64,000 bases of DNA from Poriferisodalis sp965231925 (lineage in GTDB: Bacteria > Actinomycetota > Acidimicrobiia > Acidimicrobiales > Poriferisodalaceae), in NCBI GenBank assembly GCA_965231925.1, contig OZ246894.1, forward strand, positions 1,860,001 to 1,924,000, read 5' to 3'. This document shows positions 15,101 to 24,293 of this stretch, piece after piece. The notes below the pieces were generated by a model. That model did no database searches and was not told the DNA's origin. It saw only the letters and a list, made by a program, of their open reading frames with translations. The translations under genes and the position numbers were made by a program. Each line of letters starts with the position of its first letter. The first letter of the stretch is position 1.

Positions 15101-16171
15101 ATGGAGTTCGGGATTTGTCTGCATTCGAAGATCGACGACATCGATCTGGTGGTTCGGGCTGAGGATCTGGGGTTCGACGCGGCGTGGTTCGCCGACTCGC
15201 AGATGCTGTGGTCTGACTGCTACTCGTGCATGGCGCTGGCGGCGGACCGGACTGAGCGGATCAAGCTCGGTACTGGTGTGTCGGTAGTCGATACGCGGAT
15301 TGCGCCGGTGACGGCCCACAGCATTGCCACGGTCAATGTGTTGGCTCCCGGTCGAACGTTCTTGGGCGTGGGCAACGGCTTCACCGCGTGGCGGTTGATG
15401 GCACGCAATCCGGCTCGACTGGTCGAGTTCGAGGCCTTTCTCGACACCACCCGTCGACTGCTCAGCGGCGAGGAGGCACCGTTCACTCACAAGGGTAAGA
15501 CCACCGATGTGGCCTTCCAGATGGCCGAGCTTGGGTTCGTCAACGTGACGGATCCGGTCCCGATTCACGTGTCGGCGTTCGGGCCGAAGGGACAGGCCCT
15601 TGCCGGTGCCTATGGCGACGGGCTGATCGCTGCGGTGCCGCCCCAGCGCAGCGCAGTTGAGCGTTGCCTGGCGAACGCCGCAGGCGGCGCGGCCGACGCC
15701 GGTCGGGAGTTCGACGAAAACGGCTTTCAGCTGACGACTTTGACCGCGATGGCGGTGCTCGAGCCCGGTGAGGACCTCACCTCGGATCGTGTGATTGAGC
15801 AATGCGGACCGATGGCGGTGATGGGCCTTCACTATGCCTATGAGCGTTTCCGCCAGTTCGGGGTGGATCCGCCGCAGCACCTCCGCAGGGTGTGGGACGA
15901 CTATGTCGCGTTGGTGGAGCAGAGTCCCGAGGCCGAACGCCACTACCGGATCCATGCCGGCCACGGGACCTATCTGCACCCGGACGAGGCCCAGTTCGCG
16001 ACACCTGAGCTCATCGAGGCGGCATGCATCGTGGGTCAGCTCGATGAGTTGGTGGAGAAGGTCGGCGAGCTCGAGGCGGCCGGTCTCGACCAGCTGATGG
16101 TGCTGCCGAGCTTCGCGTCCCGTTACCGGGCCGCTGAAGAGATCGGGTCGCTGATCAAGGCCTTGGGCTGA
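15101..16171 (+). CDS. LLM class F420-dependent oxidoreductase
   Basis: 356 residues, luciferase-like fold. The N-terminal MEFGICLHSKIDDIDLVVRAED, the ADSQMLWSDCYSCMALAADRTERI segment and FLGVGNGFTAWRLMARNPARL resemble 5,10-methylene-H4MPT-reductase-like LLM proteins of mycobacteria and Acidimicrobiia. VHVSAFGPKGQALAGAYGDG (phosphate/cofactor-binding region) lies near 170. A G-rich ribosome-binding site is 5 bases before the ATG. It starts 168 bp after the tRNA. Cofactor (F420 or FMN) and substrate are inferred from family only. Confidence 0.87.
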   Translation: MEFGICLHSKIDDIDLVVRAEDLGFDAAWFADSQMLWSDCYSCMALAADRTERIKLGTGVSVVDTRIAPVTAHSIATVNVLAPGRTFLGVGNGFTAWRLMARNPARLVEFEAFLDTTRRLLSGEEAPFTHKGKTTDVAFQMAELGFVNVTDPVPIHVSAFGPKGQALAGAYGDGLIAAVPPQRSAVERCLANAAGGAADAGREFDENGFQLTTLTAMAVLEPGEDLTSDRVIEQCGPMAVMGLHYAYERFRQFGVDPPQHLRRVWDDYVALVEQSPEAERHYRIHAGHGTYLHPDEAQFATPELIEAACIVGQLDELVEKVGELEAAGLDQLMVLPSFASRYRAAEEIGSLIKALG

Positions 16172-16277
16172 GGTGAAAAGACGTCAGTGACGCTTGCGCT
16201 GAGGCGCTCCGCTCGGGTCAATCGCGACGGTGCAGCCGAGACCGACGAGAATCAGGGCGAGAACAGGTGAGGGGGTC

Positions 16278-18065
16278 ATGATGGGCGAGCATCGGAGCGA
16301 TTTTGACGTTGTGGTGGTTGGGGCCGGCATGGCCGGGCTCTACCTGCTGCACAAGCTGCGGGGCATGGGGCTGTCGGCGCAAGGATTCGAGACCGCTGAT
16401 GGCGTCGGCGGTACCTGGTACTGGAATCGTTATCCCGGCGCCCGGTGCGATGTGGAGAGCATCGACTACAGCTACAGCTTCGACGCCGAGCTCGACCAGG
16501 AGTGGACCTGGAGCGAGCGCTACGCCTGCCAACCGGAGATCCTGAGCTATCTGGAGCACGTCGCAGATCGGTTCGACCTGAAGCGCGACATCCGGTTCTC
16601 CACCAAGATCGAACAGGCCGCATGGGTCGACGACACCAAACGGTGGAGCGTGACCACCAGCGACGGTGACACCGTCACCTGCCAGCACTACGTGATGGCG
16701 TCTGGGTGCTTGTCGGTGCCCAAGACGCTCGACATCGACGGCCACGAGCGCTTTGGAGGCGAGGTGTACTTCACCAGTCGCTGGCCGCACGAAGGAGTGG
16801 ACTTGACCGGCAAGCGGGTCGCCGTCGTGGGGACCGGCTCCTCGGCCATCCAGGCAATCCCGGTGATCGCCTCGGAGGCAGCGGAGCTCACCGTGTATCA
16901 GCGAACGCCCAACTTCTCGCTCCCTGCCCACAACGGTCCCCATCTCGAAGACAAGGTCGCTGCGCTCAAGGCCGACCGAGCGGGCTACCGAGAATCACAG
17001 CGGTGGTCGCGCGGTGGCGTTCCCGGACCTCGTACCGACGTCGGGGCGTTGACCGTCAGCGACGAGGAGCGAAACGCCGCATACGAAGCCGGGTGGGAGC
17101 AGGGTGGGCTGTTCTCCACGCTCGGGACCTTCGCCGACCTGCTCACCAACCCTGAGTCCAACGCCACGATCGCCGAGTTCGTGCGCAACAAGATTCGTGA
17201 CATCGTCGACGACCCCGAGGTCGCCGAGTCGTTGTGCCCCACGAACCATCCGTTGGGTACCAAGCGGCCGTGTCTCGACGACAACTACTACGCCGTCTAC
17301 AACCAACCCCACGTGTCGTTGGTCGACCTGCTGAAGGACCCGATCGCCACTGTCACCGAGAGCGGCATCGAGACCTCGAACGGCACGCGCCACTTCGACG
17401 TCATCGTGTTTGCCACGGGTTTCGATGCGATGACCGGCGCCCTCGTGTCAGTCGACATCCGGGGCAAGGGCGGTGTGTCGCTGGCCGACGCCTGGGCCGA
17501 GGGACCCCAGACCTATTTGGGCCTGACCGTTTCGGGGTTTCCGAACTTCTTCGCCATCACCGGGCCGGGAAGCCCGTCGGTGCTGTCGAACATGGTGGTC
17601 TCGATCGAACAGCATGTCGAGTGGATCTGCGACGCCGTCGATCACCTGCGCACGCACGATTTCGACACCATCGAAGCCACCGAGCCGGCGCAGATCGCGT
17701 GGGGGCAACACGTCAACGACTTCGCCAACTTGACCCTCTACCCGCAAGCGAACTCCTGGTACATGGGCGCCAACGTCCCAGGCAAGCCTCGAGTGTTCCT
17801 CCCATACGTGGGCGGGGTCGATGCCTATCGTCAGGCCTGCAACGAGGTCGTCGAGCAGGGGTACCTGGGATTCGAGCTCTCAGGCAATGCGGGGGTGCAG
17901 CGCAGCGAGGACCGCGTGCGTCCGCTCAAACCCGACGTGCAGATCCTGCTCGACACCATGGCGGCGATGAATCTCCCGACGCTCGAGTCGATGTCGCCTG
18001 CTGAGGCCCGGGCCTTCTCCGAGGCCGGCGCCCAGCAGCGCCCACCCGGTCCGCGGTCGACGTGA
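16278..18065 (+). CDS. Baeyer-Villiger-type flavin monooxygenase (cyclohexanone-monooxygenase-like), fingerprint His replaced by Phe
   Basis: 595 residues. The FAD Rossmann motif VVGAGMAGLYLL is near residue 13, with GVGGTWYWNRYPGARCDVES shortly after. The NADPH Rossmann motif is VVGTGSSAIQAI near 180, and the second flavin signature VFATGFDAMTG near 375. The BVMO fingerprint FxGxxxHxxxWP reads FGGEVYFTSRWP, with Phe where His is expected. ATG 16278 is chosen for its GGTGAGGGGG ribosome-binding site; upstream in-frame GTG 16230 lacks one. Such enzymes insert one oxygen next to a ketone using NADPH and O2. The next small frame starts inside its stop (GTGA). Confidence 0.88.
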   Translation: MMGEHRSDFDVVVVGAGMAGLYLLHKLRGMGLSAQGFETADGVGGTWYWNRYPGARCDVESIDYSYSFDAELDQEWTWSERYACQPEILSYLEHVADRFDLKRDIRFSTKIEQAAWVDDTKRWSVTTSDGDTVTCQHYVMASGCLSVPKTLDIDGHERFGGEVYFTSRWPHEGVDLTGKRVAVVGTGSSAIQAIPVIASEAAELTVYQRTPNFSLPAHNGPHLEDKVAALKADRAGYRESQRWSRGGVPGPRTDVGALTVSDEERNAAYEAGWEQGGLFSTLGTFADLLTNPESNATIAEFVRNKIRDIVDDPEVAESLCPTNHPLGTKRPCLDDNYYAVYNQPHVSLVDLLKDPIATVTESGIETSNGTRHFDVIVFATGFDAMTGALVSVDIRGKGGVSLADAWAEGPQTYLGLTVSGFPNFFAITGPGSPSVLSNMVVSIEQHVEWICDAVDHLRTHDFDTIEATEPAQIAWGQHVNDFANLTLYPQANSWYMGANVPGKPRVFLPYVGGVDAYRQACNEVVEQGYLGFELSGNAGVQRSEDRVRPLKPDVQILLDTMAAMNLPTLESMSPAEARAFSEAGAQQRPPGPRST

Positions 18066-18127
18066 TCGCCACCGGCGCCTACGTGCGCAGCGAGATGGCT
18101 GCTGCGCTGCGGGACTTCTTGGCGTGA
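18062..18127 (+). other. 21-codon coupled mini-ORF, possible gene remnant
   Basis: GTG at 18062 overlaps the stop of the BVMO gene and TGA 18125-18127 overlaps the GTG start of the next gene, so it is linked on both sides by GTGA junctions. The peptide ends SEMAAALRDFLA, which looks like the last helix of an alpha/beta hydrolase or similar enzyme. It may be the residue of a gene whose body was deleted, or a non-coding spacer. Low confidence that it is a functional peptide. Confidence 0.3.
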
Positions 18128-18990
18128 CCTCGCCGGGCGGGGTGTGGCGGGGCGAGCGCATCGCAACGCACGACCCACCACCCAAGGGAATCCCCAATCC
18201 GATCCACGACGACGACGGTGCCCAGGGCGCCGGGTACGAGGGTTCACTCGTCGCTGGCGTCCGAACCTACGGCTGGGCCTGCGAGATCATCATCGAGGCG
18301 CTGGGGGAGGGGTGGTTGGCCGAGGGATGGGCCGACTTCACGCTCAAACGGCCGCTGTTCGTCGGCGATCGACTGGTCACCACGGTCGCTCGCTCCGATG
18401 GCCTGGACGAGGCATTCGCCCTCGAGTGTGTCGCCCACCGAGCCGGCGGCCAGGAGGATGTCGTGCTCGCCGGGAGCTGCGGCCTCGGCAATGCGGCCTG
18501 GCTGGGCGATCTTGCAGACATAGCCCATCGACCGGGCGAGGAGCCGCCGCCGGTGCGGTCGACCTACGACCTCGACACAGTTCCGTTGCGAACGCCGCTG
18601 CGCCCGCTGTCGGTTGAGGTGTCGACGAGCGCCGCGGCTCGGCTGGCCACCGAGGATCTCGAGATCGAAACCGCCCGCTACGCGGCTCGATCACCGACGA
18701 TCCACCCCTACTTTCTGGCGGCGCGTATGTCCCCGCTGACCAGGCACAACTTCACCTACGGGCCCACGATCCACGTGCGTAGCCAGCTTCAGCACCTACA
18801 GCGCGCCTTGGCTCCGCAGGAGCTGACCATCACCGCGGAGATCGTCGACGCCTACGAACGCAACGAGCACCTCTATCAGGTGCTCGACGGGGTCATCGCA
18901 GGAGATCGACAGGGCGAGATCGCGCGCCTGCGCCACCACACGATCTTCCGTCCGCGCGGCACCACCATGCCGCCGCCGATCGGCGCATGA
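18124..18990 (+). CDS. Hot-dog fold (MaoC/FAS1-like dehydratase) domain protein
   Basis: 288 residues, GTG start overlapping the preceding stop. The N-terminal half carries HDPPPKGIPNPIHDDDGAQ and YEGSLVAGVRTYGW, an I-H-D-D / G-x-L-x-x-G pattern typical of MaoC-like hydratases. WADFTLKRPLFVGDRLVTTV is the hot-dog strand pair. The C-terminal half repeats the fold (FTYGPTIHVRSQLQHLQRAL). Probably hydrates an enoyl-CoA or handles a related thioester. It follows the BVMO and fits a beta-oxidation-like route for ring-opened products. Exact substrate unknown. Confidence 0.65.
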   Translation: MTSPGGVWRGERIATHDPPPKGIPNPIHDDDGAQGAGYEGSLVAGVRTYGWACEIIIEALGEGWLAEGWADFTLKRPLFVGDRLVTTVARSDGLDEAFALECVAHRAGGQEDVVLAGSCGLGNAAWLGDLADIAHRPGEEPPPVRSTYDLDTVPLRTPLRPLSVEVSTSAAARLATEDLEIETARYAARSPTIHPYFLAARMSPLTRHNFTYGPTIHVRSQLQHLQRALAPQELTITAEIVDAYERNEHLYQVLDGVIAGDRQGEIARLRHHTIFRPRGTTMPPPIGA

Positions 18991-19073
18991 GGTTCGCCGT
19001 CCTCGGACCGTGCCACCAATCGGCTGTCGAAGGTGCGTGGCGAGATCTCGTCCATCGCCGCTCGGTGATGTGA
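18987..19073 (+). other. 28-codon coupled mini-ORF, possible gene remnant
   Basis: ATG 18987 overlaps the stop of the hot-dog gene (ATGA). The peptide begins MRFAVLGPCH, which looks like the first strand of a Rossmann or regulator domain, and then passes straight to an unrelated short tail ending at TGA 19071-19073. A gene start joined to a gene end by an internal deletion would look like this. It stops 8 bp before the convergent monooxygenase stop. Confidence 0.3.
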
Positions 19074-19080
19074 GTCGGCG

Positions 19081-20532
19081 TCAGCTCACGTCGAACGCAT
19101 CGAGGTGAAGGTTGCGCATCTCGCGACGGAAGCGGGCCCAGCTGCCGGGGAAGAACGGCAGGATGCGACCGTTGCGGTCGCGGTACCAGCCGGGGCAGTC
19201 GCCCGCCCAACTCATCTCCTGCAGCTCCGCTTGGATGGCTTCGGCCCATTCGTGGGTGGCGTCTGGGCGAGCCTCGATGGCGCTCGCGCCGCGGGTGAGC
19301 AGGTGTTGGATCCAGCGGCCGATGTAGTTGGTGGCGACCTCGGCGGTCATGAACACCGGAGCATGGCCTGGGGATCCGTTGACTCCGGCGACCGTGAACC
19401 AATTCGGGAAGCCCGGGATGGCGACTCCCCGGAATGCTTCGGGCGCCCGAGTGAACGCTGTCCGTAGGTCGAGGCCGTCGCGCCCGTAGATCTCCAGCGC
19501 AGGCCCGCCATCGGCGCGGCCACCCAGCTTGTACCCGGTGCAGAAAATGGCGACGTCGACATCGACCTCGGTGCCGTCGGCGCTGACCACGCCGCTCGGG
19601 GTCAGCGCGGTCACGCCGTGCGGAATGAGCGTCACGTGATCCAGCGCCAGGGCGGGGTAGTAGTCGTCGGAAACCAGGATGCGTTTGCACCCCGGCTCGA
19701 AGGTGGGTGTCAGTGCGGCGATCGTGTCCGGATCGGAGATCGCAGCGCGCATCTGGTCCATGACCTCAGCGCGCAGCTCCTCGATGGCGTCGGTCTTCTT
19801 TTCGAACGCCCGTTGCCACAGCATGCTGTCGCGGTACTGCTGGCGACGAGCGCGGTGCCAACCCTCGTCGGTGGCGAGCTCCGCCTTCTCCTCATCGGTG
19901 TAGTAGCGGTTGCCGCGAGGGCGAACCCAGTTGGGCGTGCGCGAATACACGAAGACCTCGGCAGCGTCCTTCGCCACCTCGGGAACGACCTGAACCGCGG
20001 CCGCTGCGCTGCCCACCACCGCGACCCGACGCCCGGCGAGCTCGACGTCGTGGCGCCACGACCCGGCGTGCCACACCAGGCCTTCGAAGGAGTCGAAGCC
20101 GTCGAGGGTGGGGTAGTGGGGTTCGGTGAGGCCACCAGTGGCTGAGACGACGAAGCGGTGGCGGAGTCGTTCGCCCTGTGCCAACTCGAGTTCCCAGCAG
20201 GCGTCGTCGGGCTGCCACGATGCCCGGTCGACGGTGGTGTTGAGCCGGATGTGGTCGGCGATGCCGTACTTGTCGGCGCACGACCGGATGTAGGCCTGGA
20301 TCTCGGGTTGGCCCGAGAACACCATCGAGAAGTCGGGGTTGGGCTCAAAGGTGTAGCAGTAGATGTGCGACGGGATGTCGCAGTGCAGTCCGGGGTAGGT
20401 GTTGCGCAGCCACGTCCCGCCGACATCGGACTGCTTCTCGTAGACGACGAAGTCGTCGATGCCCGCACGCTTGAGCTCGATGCCCATCACCACGCCGCTG
20501 AGGCCCGCGCCCAAGATCCCGACTAAGGCCAT
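19081..20532 (-). CDS. Flavin-containing monooxygenase, BVMO type
   Basis: 483 residues. FAD motif GILGAGLSGVVMG (5-17), the BVMO-typical DVGGTWLRNTYPGLHCDIPSH near 36, the fingerprint FEGLVWHAGSWRHD near 149 (FxGxxxHxxxW intact), NADPH Rossmann VAVVGSAAAAVQ near 170 and IFCTGYKLGG near 335. NADPH- and O2-dependent oxygenation of a ketone or aldehyde is expected. It is divergent from the acyl-CoA dehydrogenase at 20592, with 59 bp between start codons, and belongs to the same catabolic island as the BVMO at 16278. Confidence 0.88.
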   Translation of the reverse strand: MALVGILGAGLSGVVMGIELKRAGIDDFVVYEKQSDVGGTWLRNTYPGLHCDIPSHIYCYTFEPNPDFSMVFSGQPEIQAYIRSCADKYGIADHIRLNTTVDRASWQPDDACWELELAQGERLRHRFVVSATGGLTEPHYPTLDGFDSFEGLVWHAGSWRHDVELAGRRVAVVGSAAAAVQVVPEVAKDAAEVFVYSRTPNWVRPRGNRYYTDEEKAELATDEGWHRARRQQYRDSMLWQRAFEKKTDAIEELRAEVMDQMRAAISDPDTIAALTPTFEPGCKRILVSDDYYPALALDHVTLIPHGVTALTPSGVVSADGTEVDVDVAIFCTGYKLGGRADGGPALEIYGRDGLDLRTAFTRAPEAFRGVAIPGFPNWFTVAGVNGSPGHAPVFMTAEVATNYIGRWIQHLLTRGASAIEARPDATHEWAEAIQAELQEMSWAGDCPGWYRDRNGRILPFFPGSWARFRREMRNLHLDAFDVS

Positions 20533-20591
20533 GGCAGTAGTGTCGCAGCGGAGGCTCGCCCCATCGCCGATTTCGACGGACAGGCTCGAAC

Positions 20592-21797
20592 ATGACGGTC
20601 TACGACGACGCGCACGAGTGGTACTCGACTCACTGGGATGCCGAGATGCCCGTGGGGGACTGGTGGCGGCTTATCTCCGAGTCCGGATGGGGCTATCCGT
20701 TCTGGCCGGCCGATCGGTTCGGTCGCGGCCTCAGCCACCTCGAAGCGTTGGAAGCCGATCGCGCCCGAGATGACGTCGGCGCGTTCGGGCCTCCAAACGG
20801 GGTGTCGGTGACGCTGGTGGCGCCCACGCTGTTCGAACACGGTCCCAGCCTGCTCCTCGATCGCTACCTGGCGAAGATCGCCACAGGCGAAGAGCTCTGG
20901 TGCCAGCTCTTCTCCGAGCCCGGCGCCGGATCGGACCTCGCAGGGCTGCGCACCACCGCCGAGCGCGATGGCGACGAGTGGATTGTCAACGGCCAGAAGG
21001 TCTGGACCACCGCCGGTCACACGGCCGATCGAGCCGTCGTGATGGCGCGCACCGACCCCGACGTGACCAAGCACCAGGGCATCTCGTTCTTCTGCGTCGA
21101 CATGGACCAGCCCGGCGTCGAGGTTCGCCCCTTGCGGGACATGACCGGTGATTGCGAGTTCAACGAGGTCTTCATGGACAACGCCCGCGTGCGTCACGAC
21201 GATGCGATCGGCGGGCTGAACAACGGCTGGCGGGCGGCCATGACGATGCTGGCCGTCGAGCGCGATCTCGATGCGGTGGGCCACGACGGTGGCGGCGACG
21301 TCGTCAACGGTGTCGACCTCTCGGCGCCTGTCGGGGTGGTGCAGCGTAGGCAGGCCACGAGCACCGGCATCTCGGGTTTCAGCTACACCACAGGAGCCGT
21401 GAAAGACCAAGTCGTCCGATCATTGCTCGAAGACGAAGATCGAACCGATCCGCTGCTGCGACAGGCGTTGGCCAAGGCGCACATCGATCGAGCTGTCCTG
21501 GACTGGAACGGCGCCAGAGAGGTGAATCCGTCGCTCGGCAAGCTCGGCAACTCACTGTTGTGCCGCACCCTGCGCGATCTGGGCTTCTCCGGCAAGGGCA
21601 TGCCCGCACAGCTCGGCCGCGACGATCAGCCCGACGGTGGCCACTTCCTGAAGACGGCACTGTTCACCCAGGGAATGTCCATTGCCGGCGGTACCGACGA
21701 GATCCAGCGCAACCTCATCGGCGAGCGCGAGCTCGGACTTCCCAAAGAGCCCGATCCCACCCGGGGTCTGGCGTTCAACGATCTCCCCGACCAGTAG
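20592..21797 (+). CDS. Acyl-CoA dehydrogenase (FadE-type)
   Basis: 401 residues. FAD-dependent alpha,beta-dehydrogenation of an acyl-CoA. Signature CQLFSEPGAGSDLAGLRTTAERDG near 103, VNGQKVWTTAGHTADRAVVMART near 132, FNEVFMDNARV near 190 and the C-terminal GGTDEIQRNLIGERELGLPKEP. The middle helical domain includes a Gly/Asp-rich insertion (HDGGGDVVNGVDLS) that is not typical. The SnoaL-like gene follows after 9 bp. Confidence 0.9.
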   Translation: MTVYDDAHEWYSTHWDAEMPVGDWWRLISESGWGYPFWPADRFGRGLSHLEALEADRARDDVGAFGPPNGVSVTLVAPTLFEHGPSLLLDRYLAKIATGEELWCQLFSEPGAGSDLAGLRTTAERDGDEWIVNGQKVWTTAGHTADRAVVMARTDPDVTKHQGISFFCVDMDQPGVEVRPLRDMTGDCEFNEVFMDNARVRHDDAIGGLNNGWRAAMTMLAVERDLDAVGHDGGGDVVNGVDLSAPVGVVQRRQATSTGISGFSYTTGAVKDQVVRSLLEDEDRTDPLLRQALAKAHIDRAVLDWNGAREVNPSLGKLGNSLLCRTLRDLGFSGKGMPAQLGRDDQPDGGHFLKTALFTQGMSIAGGTDEIQRNLIGERELGLPKEPDPTRGLAFNDLPDQ

Positions 21798-21806
21798 GAG
21801 AAGCCA

Positions 21807-22280
21807 ATGCCCTACACCGCACAACAGCTGTCGGACCACCAGGACATCCGCGACGTCCTCCACTCGTATTGCCGCGCCATCGATGACAACCGTCCCGACG
21901 ACGTGGTCGAGCTGTTCACCGATGACTGCGAGTACGACTACGGCGGCGAACTCGGGACGTTCAACGACAAGGCGTACGCGTACAAGTTCTTCCGGTCGGG
22001 GACCGACAAGATCTACAAGCGGTCTGCGCACTACGTGAGCAACATCGAGATCAGCTTCACCGGCGAGGACTCAGCCGAGACGGTGACCTATGTCGACGCG
22101 TGGCACGAGTTCCAGGACGACATCGACAACGCGTGGTTCTTCGGCCGCTACGTCGACTCGTTCGTGCGCACCGACGCGGGTTGGAGGATCGCCAAGCGCC
22201 AGGTGCTCACGATGGGTCAGGAAGAGTGGCCCCGCGAGGTCGACTACATGGCGCGCCACGTGTTGCCGCCTCGCCGCTGA
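21807..22280 (+). CDS. SnoaL-like / NTF2-fold polyketide-cyclase-type protein
   Basis: 157 residues. The cone-shaped alpha+beta NTF2 fold is suggested by DIRDVLHSYCRAIDDNRPDDVVELFTDDCEYDYGG at the N-terminus, a pattern shared by steroid delta-isomerase and dehydratase-like SnoaL proteins, and by the C-terminal strands FGRYVDSFVRTDAGWRIAKRQVLTMG. It has a good AGGAGAAG site and is co-transcribed with the acyl-CoA dehydrogenase. It may be an isomerase, hydratase or dehydratase in the same pathway; no catalytic residues can be assigned. Confidence 0.78.
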   Translation: MPYTAQQLSDHQDIRDVLHSYCRAIDDNRPDDVVELFTDDCEYDYGGELGTFNDKAYAYKFFRSGTDKIYKRSAHYVSNIEISFTGEDSAETVTYVDAWHEFQDDIDNAWFFGRYVDSFVRTDAGWRIAKRQVLTMGQEEWPREVDYMARHVLPPRR

Positions 22281-22302
22281 GGTTCATTCGCCGCCTCGCC
22301 GG

Positions 22303-23526
22303 TCAGCTGACGCCCGGCGGCACGTTGTCGATCATCACACCGGTGTCGTGCAACTTGTCGATCTGTTCGTCGGACAGCCCCAGCTCAGCCAGGACCTCGC
22401 GGTTGTGCTCGCCCTGGAACGGTGCCAAGCCAGCGGGGGGAAGCTCGCCCGCGCTGAACTTCCAGGGAGGCGATGGGACGCGAGCGGTGCCCCCGGCACG
22501 GTCGTCGACCTCGCGGATGGCGCCACGCTCGGTGGCCCACTCGGACTCGGCGATCTCGGTCACCGTGCGGATGGTGCCCACCGCCAGCCCAGCCTCACTG
22601 ACCTGGGCCTCGAGCTCTTCGATGGTGCGAAACGTCAGCACCCAATCGCGGATCTCGGCATGCAGCTCGGCCCAGTTCTCGCGCCGGAAGTCCGGGGTGA
22701 TGAACCGGATGTCGAGCAGCAGGTCGTTGCGGCGCATCATGGCGCAATAGCGCTGGAACACGAACGTGGCGACGGGGCTGGCCGCGATGGTGATGAGCTG
22801 GCCGTCGGGGAGCTCGAACACCGGCGATTCAGGAGCGCTGAGGGCCAGCGGTTCGCCTTCGACGTCGATGTCCGACAACTCGTAGCTCACGCGGTCGTTG
22901 ACAGCGAGCATCGAGTGCACCATGGCCACGTCGACGTGTTGCCCTTCGCCGGTGCGGTCGCGGTGCGCCAGCGCAGCCAGCGTAGCGATCACGCCCTGGA
23001 GACCGGTGTAGACGTCGGCGTGGTTGTACGCGTCGTTCTCGACCGAGGTCAACGTGTCGCCATAGTGGCGCGAGATGATCTCTGTGAACCCCGACTCGGC
23101 CTGCACCGTCGGGGCGAACGCCGGCCGGCTGCGCCACGGACCGGTCTGGCCGTATCCGCTGATCGACACCATGATCAGCGTCGGGTTGACGGCGAGAAGA
23201 TCCTGGTATCCGAGGCCAAAGCCGTCGAGCGTGCCGGGCCGGAAGTTCTCCACCACGATGTCGGCCTCGGCCACCAGCTGGCGCACGATGTCCTGGGCTT
23301 CGACGAAGTTGAGGTCGAAGCTGATGGCGCGCTTGCCGCTGTTCTGCTGGGCGAAGTAGAGCGACATCGGTCCGACGTGAGGCTGGCCACTCCGGCCCGT
23401 GTCCGGTGCGGGGGGCTCGATCTTGACCACTGATGCGCCCAGGTCGCGCAGTTGCTTGGTGCAATGGGGGCCGGCGAGCACCCGGGTGAAGTCGACGATC
23501 TTGACGCCGTCCAGCGGGGCGGTCAT
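22303..23526 (-). CDS. CaiB/BaiF-family CoA transferase (class III)
   Basis: 407 residues. N-terminal PLDGVKIVDFTRVLAGPHCTKQLRDLGASVVKIEPP is the class III CoA-transferase signature. The catalytic aspartate is expected in the YNHADVYTGLQGV segment near 160. GRSGQPHVGPM...FAQQNSGKRAISFDL and VVENFRPGTLDGFGLGY are also typical. ATG 23524-23526 overlaps the stop of the enoyl-CoA hydratase (ATGA), so the start is well supported even though the frame is open further upstream. It moves CoA between a donor thioester and a free acid. Confidence 0.92.
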   Translation of the reverse strand: MTAPLDGVKIVDFTRVLAGPHCTKQLRDLGASVVKIEPPAPDTGRSGQPHVGPMSLYFAQQNSGKRAISFDLNFVEAQDIVRQLVAEADIVVENFRPGTLDGFGLGYQDLLAVNPTLIMVSISGYGQTGPWRSRPAFAPTVQAESGFTEIISRHYGDTLTSVENDAYNHADVYTGLQGVIATLAALAHRDRTGEGQHVDVAMVHSMLAVNDRVSYELSDIDVEGEPLALSAPESPVFELPDGQLITIAASPVATFVFQRYCAMMRRNDLLLDIRFITPDFRRENWAELHAEIRDWVLTFRTIEELEAQVSEAGLAVGTIRTVTEIAESEWATERGAIREVDDRAGGTARVPSPPWKFSAGELPPAGLAPFQGEHNREVLAELGLSDEQIDKLHDTGVMIDNVPPGVS

Positions 23527-24293
23527 CGGCCCTGGAAGATCGCGGTGCCCGGACCGGTCTCGGCGTAGGCGGTCATGCCGGTCTGGAGGTCTTGCGAGGC
23601 CCACACGGGCTTCGCAGCCTCGTCCTGGACCACATCAGCGGCTCGTACACCCTCGCTGGTGGTAATGGCAGCCAGGCGTTTGATGGCGGCGTAGGAGACG
23701 TTCGGGCCCGTCGCCAACTGGCGGGCCCACGACAGCGACGCATTCCCCAGCTCGCCGTCTTCCACCACGACGTTGACGATGCCCCACTTCTCGAGCAGCA
23801 CAGGATCGTGGCGGCGAGCGAACATTGCGATCTCTTTGCCGCGGCTCGCGCCTGCTCGATCCACAACGCGTTGCACTCCGCCGAGCAACGGCATCAGGCC
23901 CAGGGTGGCTTCCACGAGTCCGAGTCGGGCCGAGGCCCCGCAGATGATGAAATCGCAGGCCAAGGCGACCTCGAATCCGCCGCCGAGCGCGAGGCCGTGG
24001 ACGGCGGCGATAGTGGGAAGCGGCACGCCCTCGAGTCGTTCAAGGACGGCGGCTGCGTCCTGGGAGCGGCCATCTTCGGATCCGAACCCGTCGACGTCGG
24101 CTCCGGCCGAGAAGTGTTTCATCTCGCTGCGAAGCAGGATCGCGCGGCCACCGGCGTCTGCTGCGCCCTCGAAGGCCCCGATCAGCTGATCAATGAAGGC
24201 GCCGTTGAGCAGGTTGTGCGGTGGCTTGGCCATCGTGACCACGGCGACGGCGCCGTCTATCTCGAGCCGGACATGGTCGGAGGTGTCGGACAT
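23523..24293 (-). CDS. Enoyl-CoA hydratase/isomerase family protein
   Basis: 256 residues, crotonase fold. Oxyanion-hole segments KHFSAGADVDGF near 60 and HGLALGGGFEVALACDFIICG near 100 are present. SARLGLVEATLGLMPLLGGVQRV near 120 carries Glu at the first catalytic position, with Leu/Met rather than the second Glu of classical hydratases, so isomerase or another crotonase chemistry is possible. It overlaps the CoA-transferase start by 4 bases, forming a two-gene operon. Confidence 0.88.
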   Translation of the reverse strand: MSDTSDHVRLEIDGAVAVVTMAKPPHNLLNGAFIDQLIGAFEGAADAGGRAILLRSEMKHFSAGADVDGFGSEDGRSQDAAAVLERLEGVPLPTIAAVHGLALGGGFEVALACDFIICGASARLGLVEATLGLMPLLGGVQRVVDRAGASRGKEIAMFARRHDPVLLEKWGIVNVVVEDGELGNASLSWARQLATGPNVSYAAIKRLAAITTSEGVRAADVVQDEAAKPVWASQDLQTGMTAYAETGPGTAIFQGR

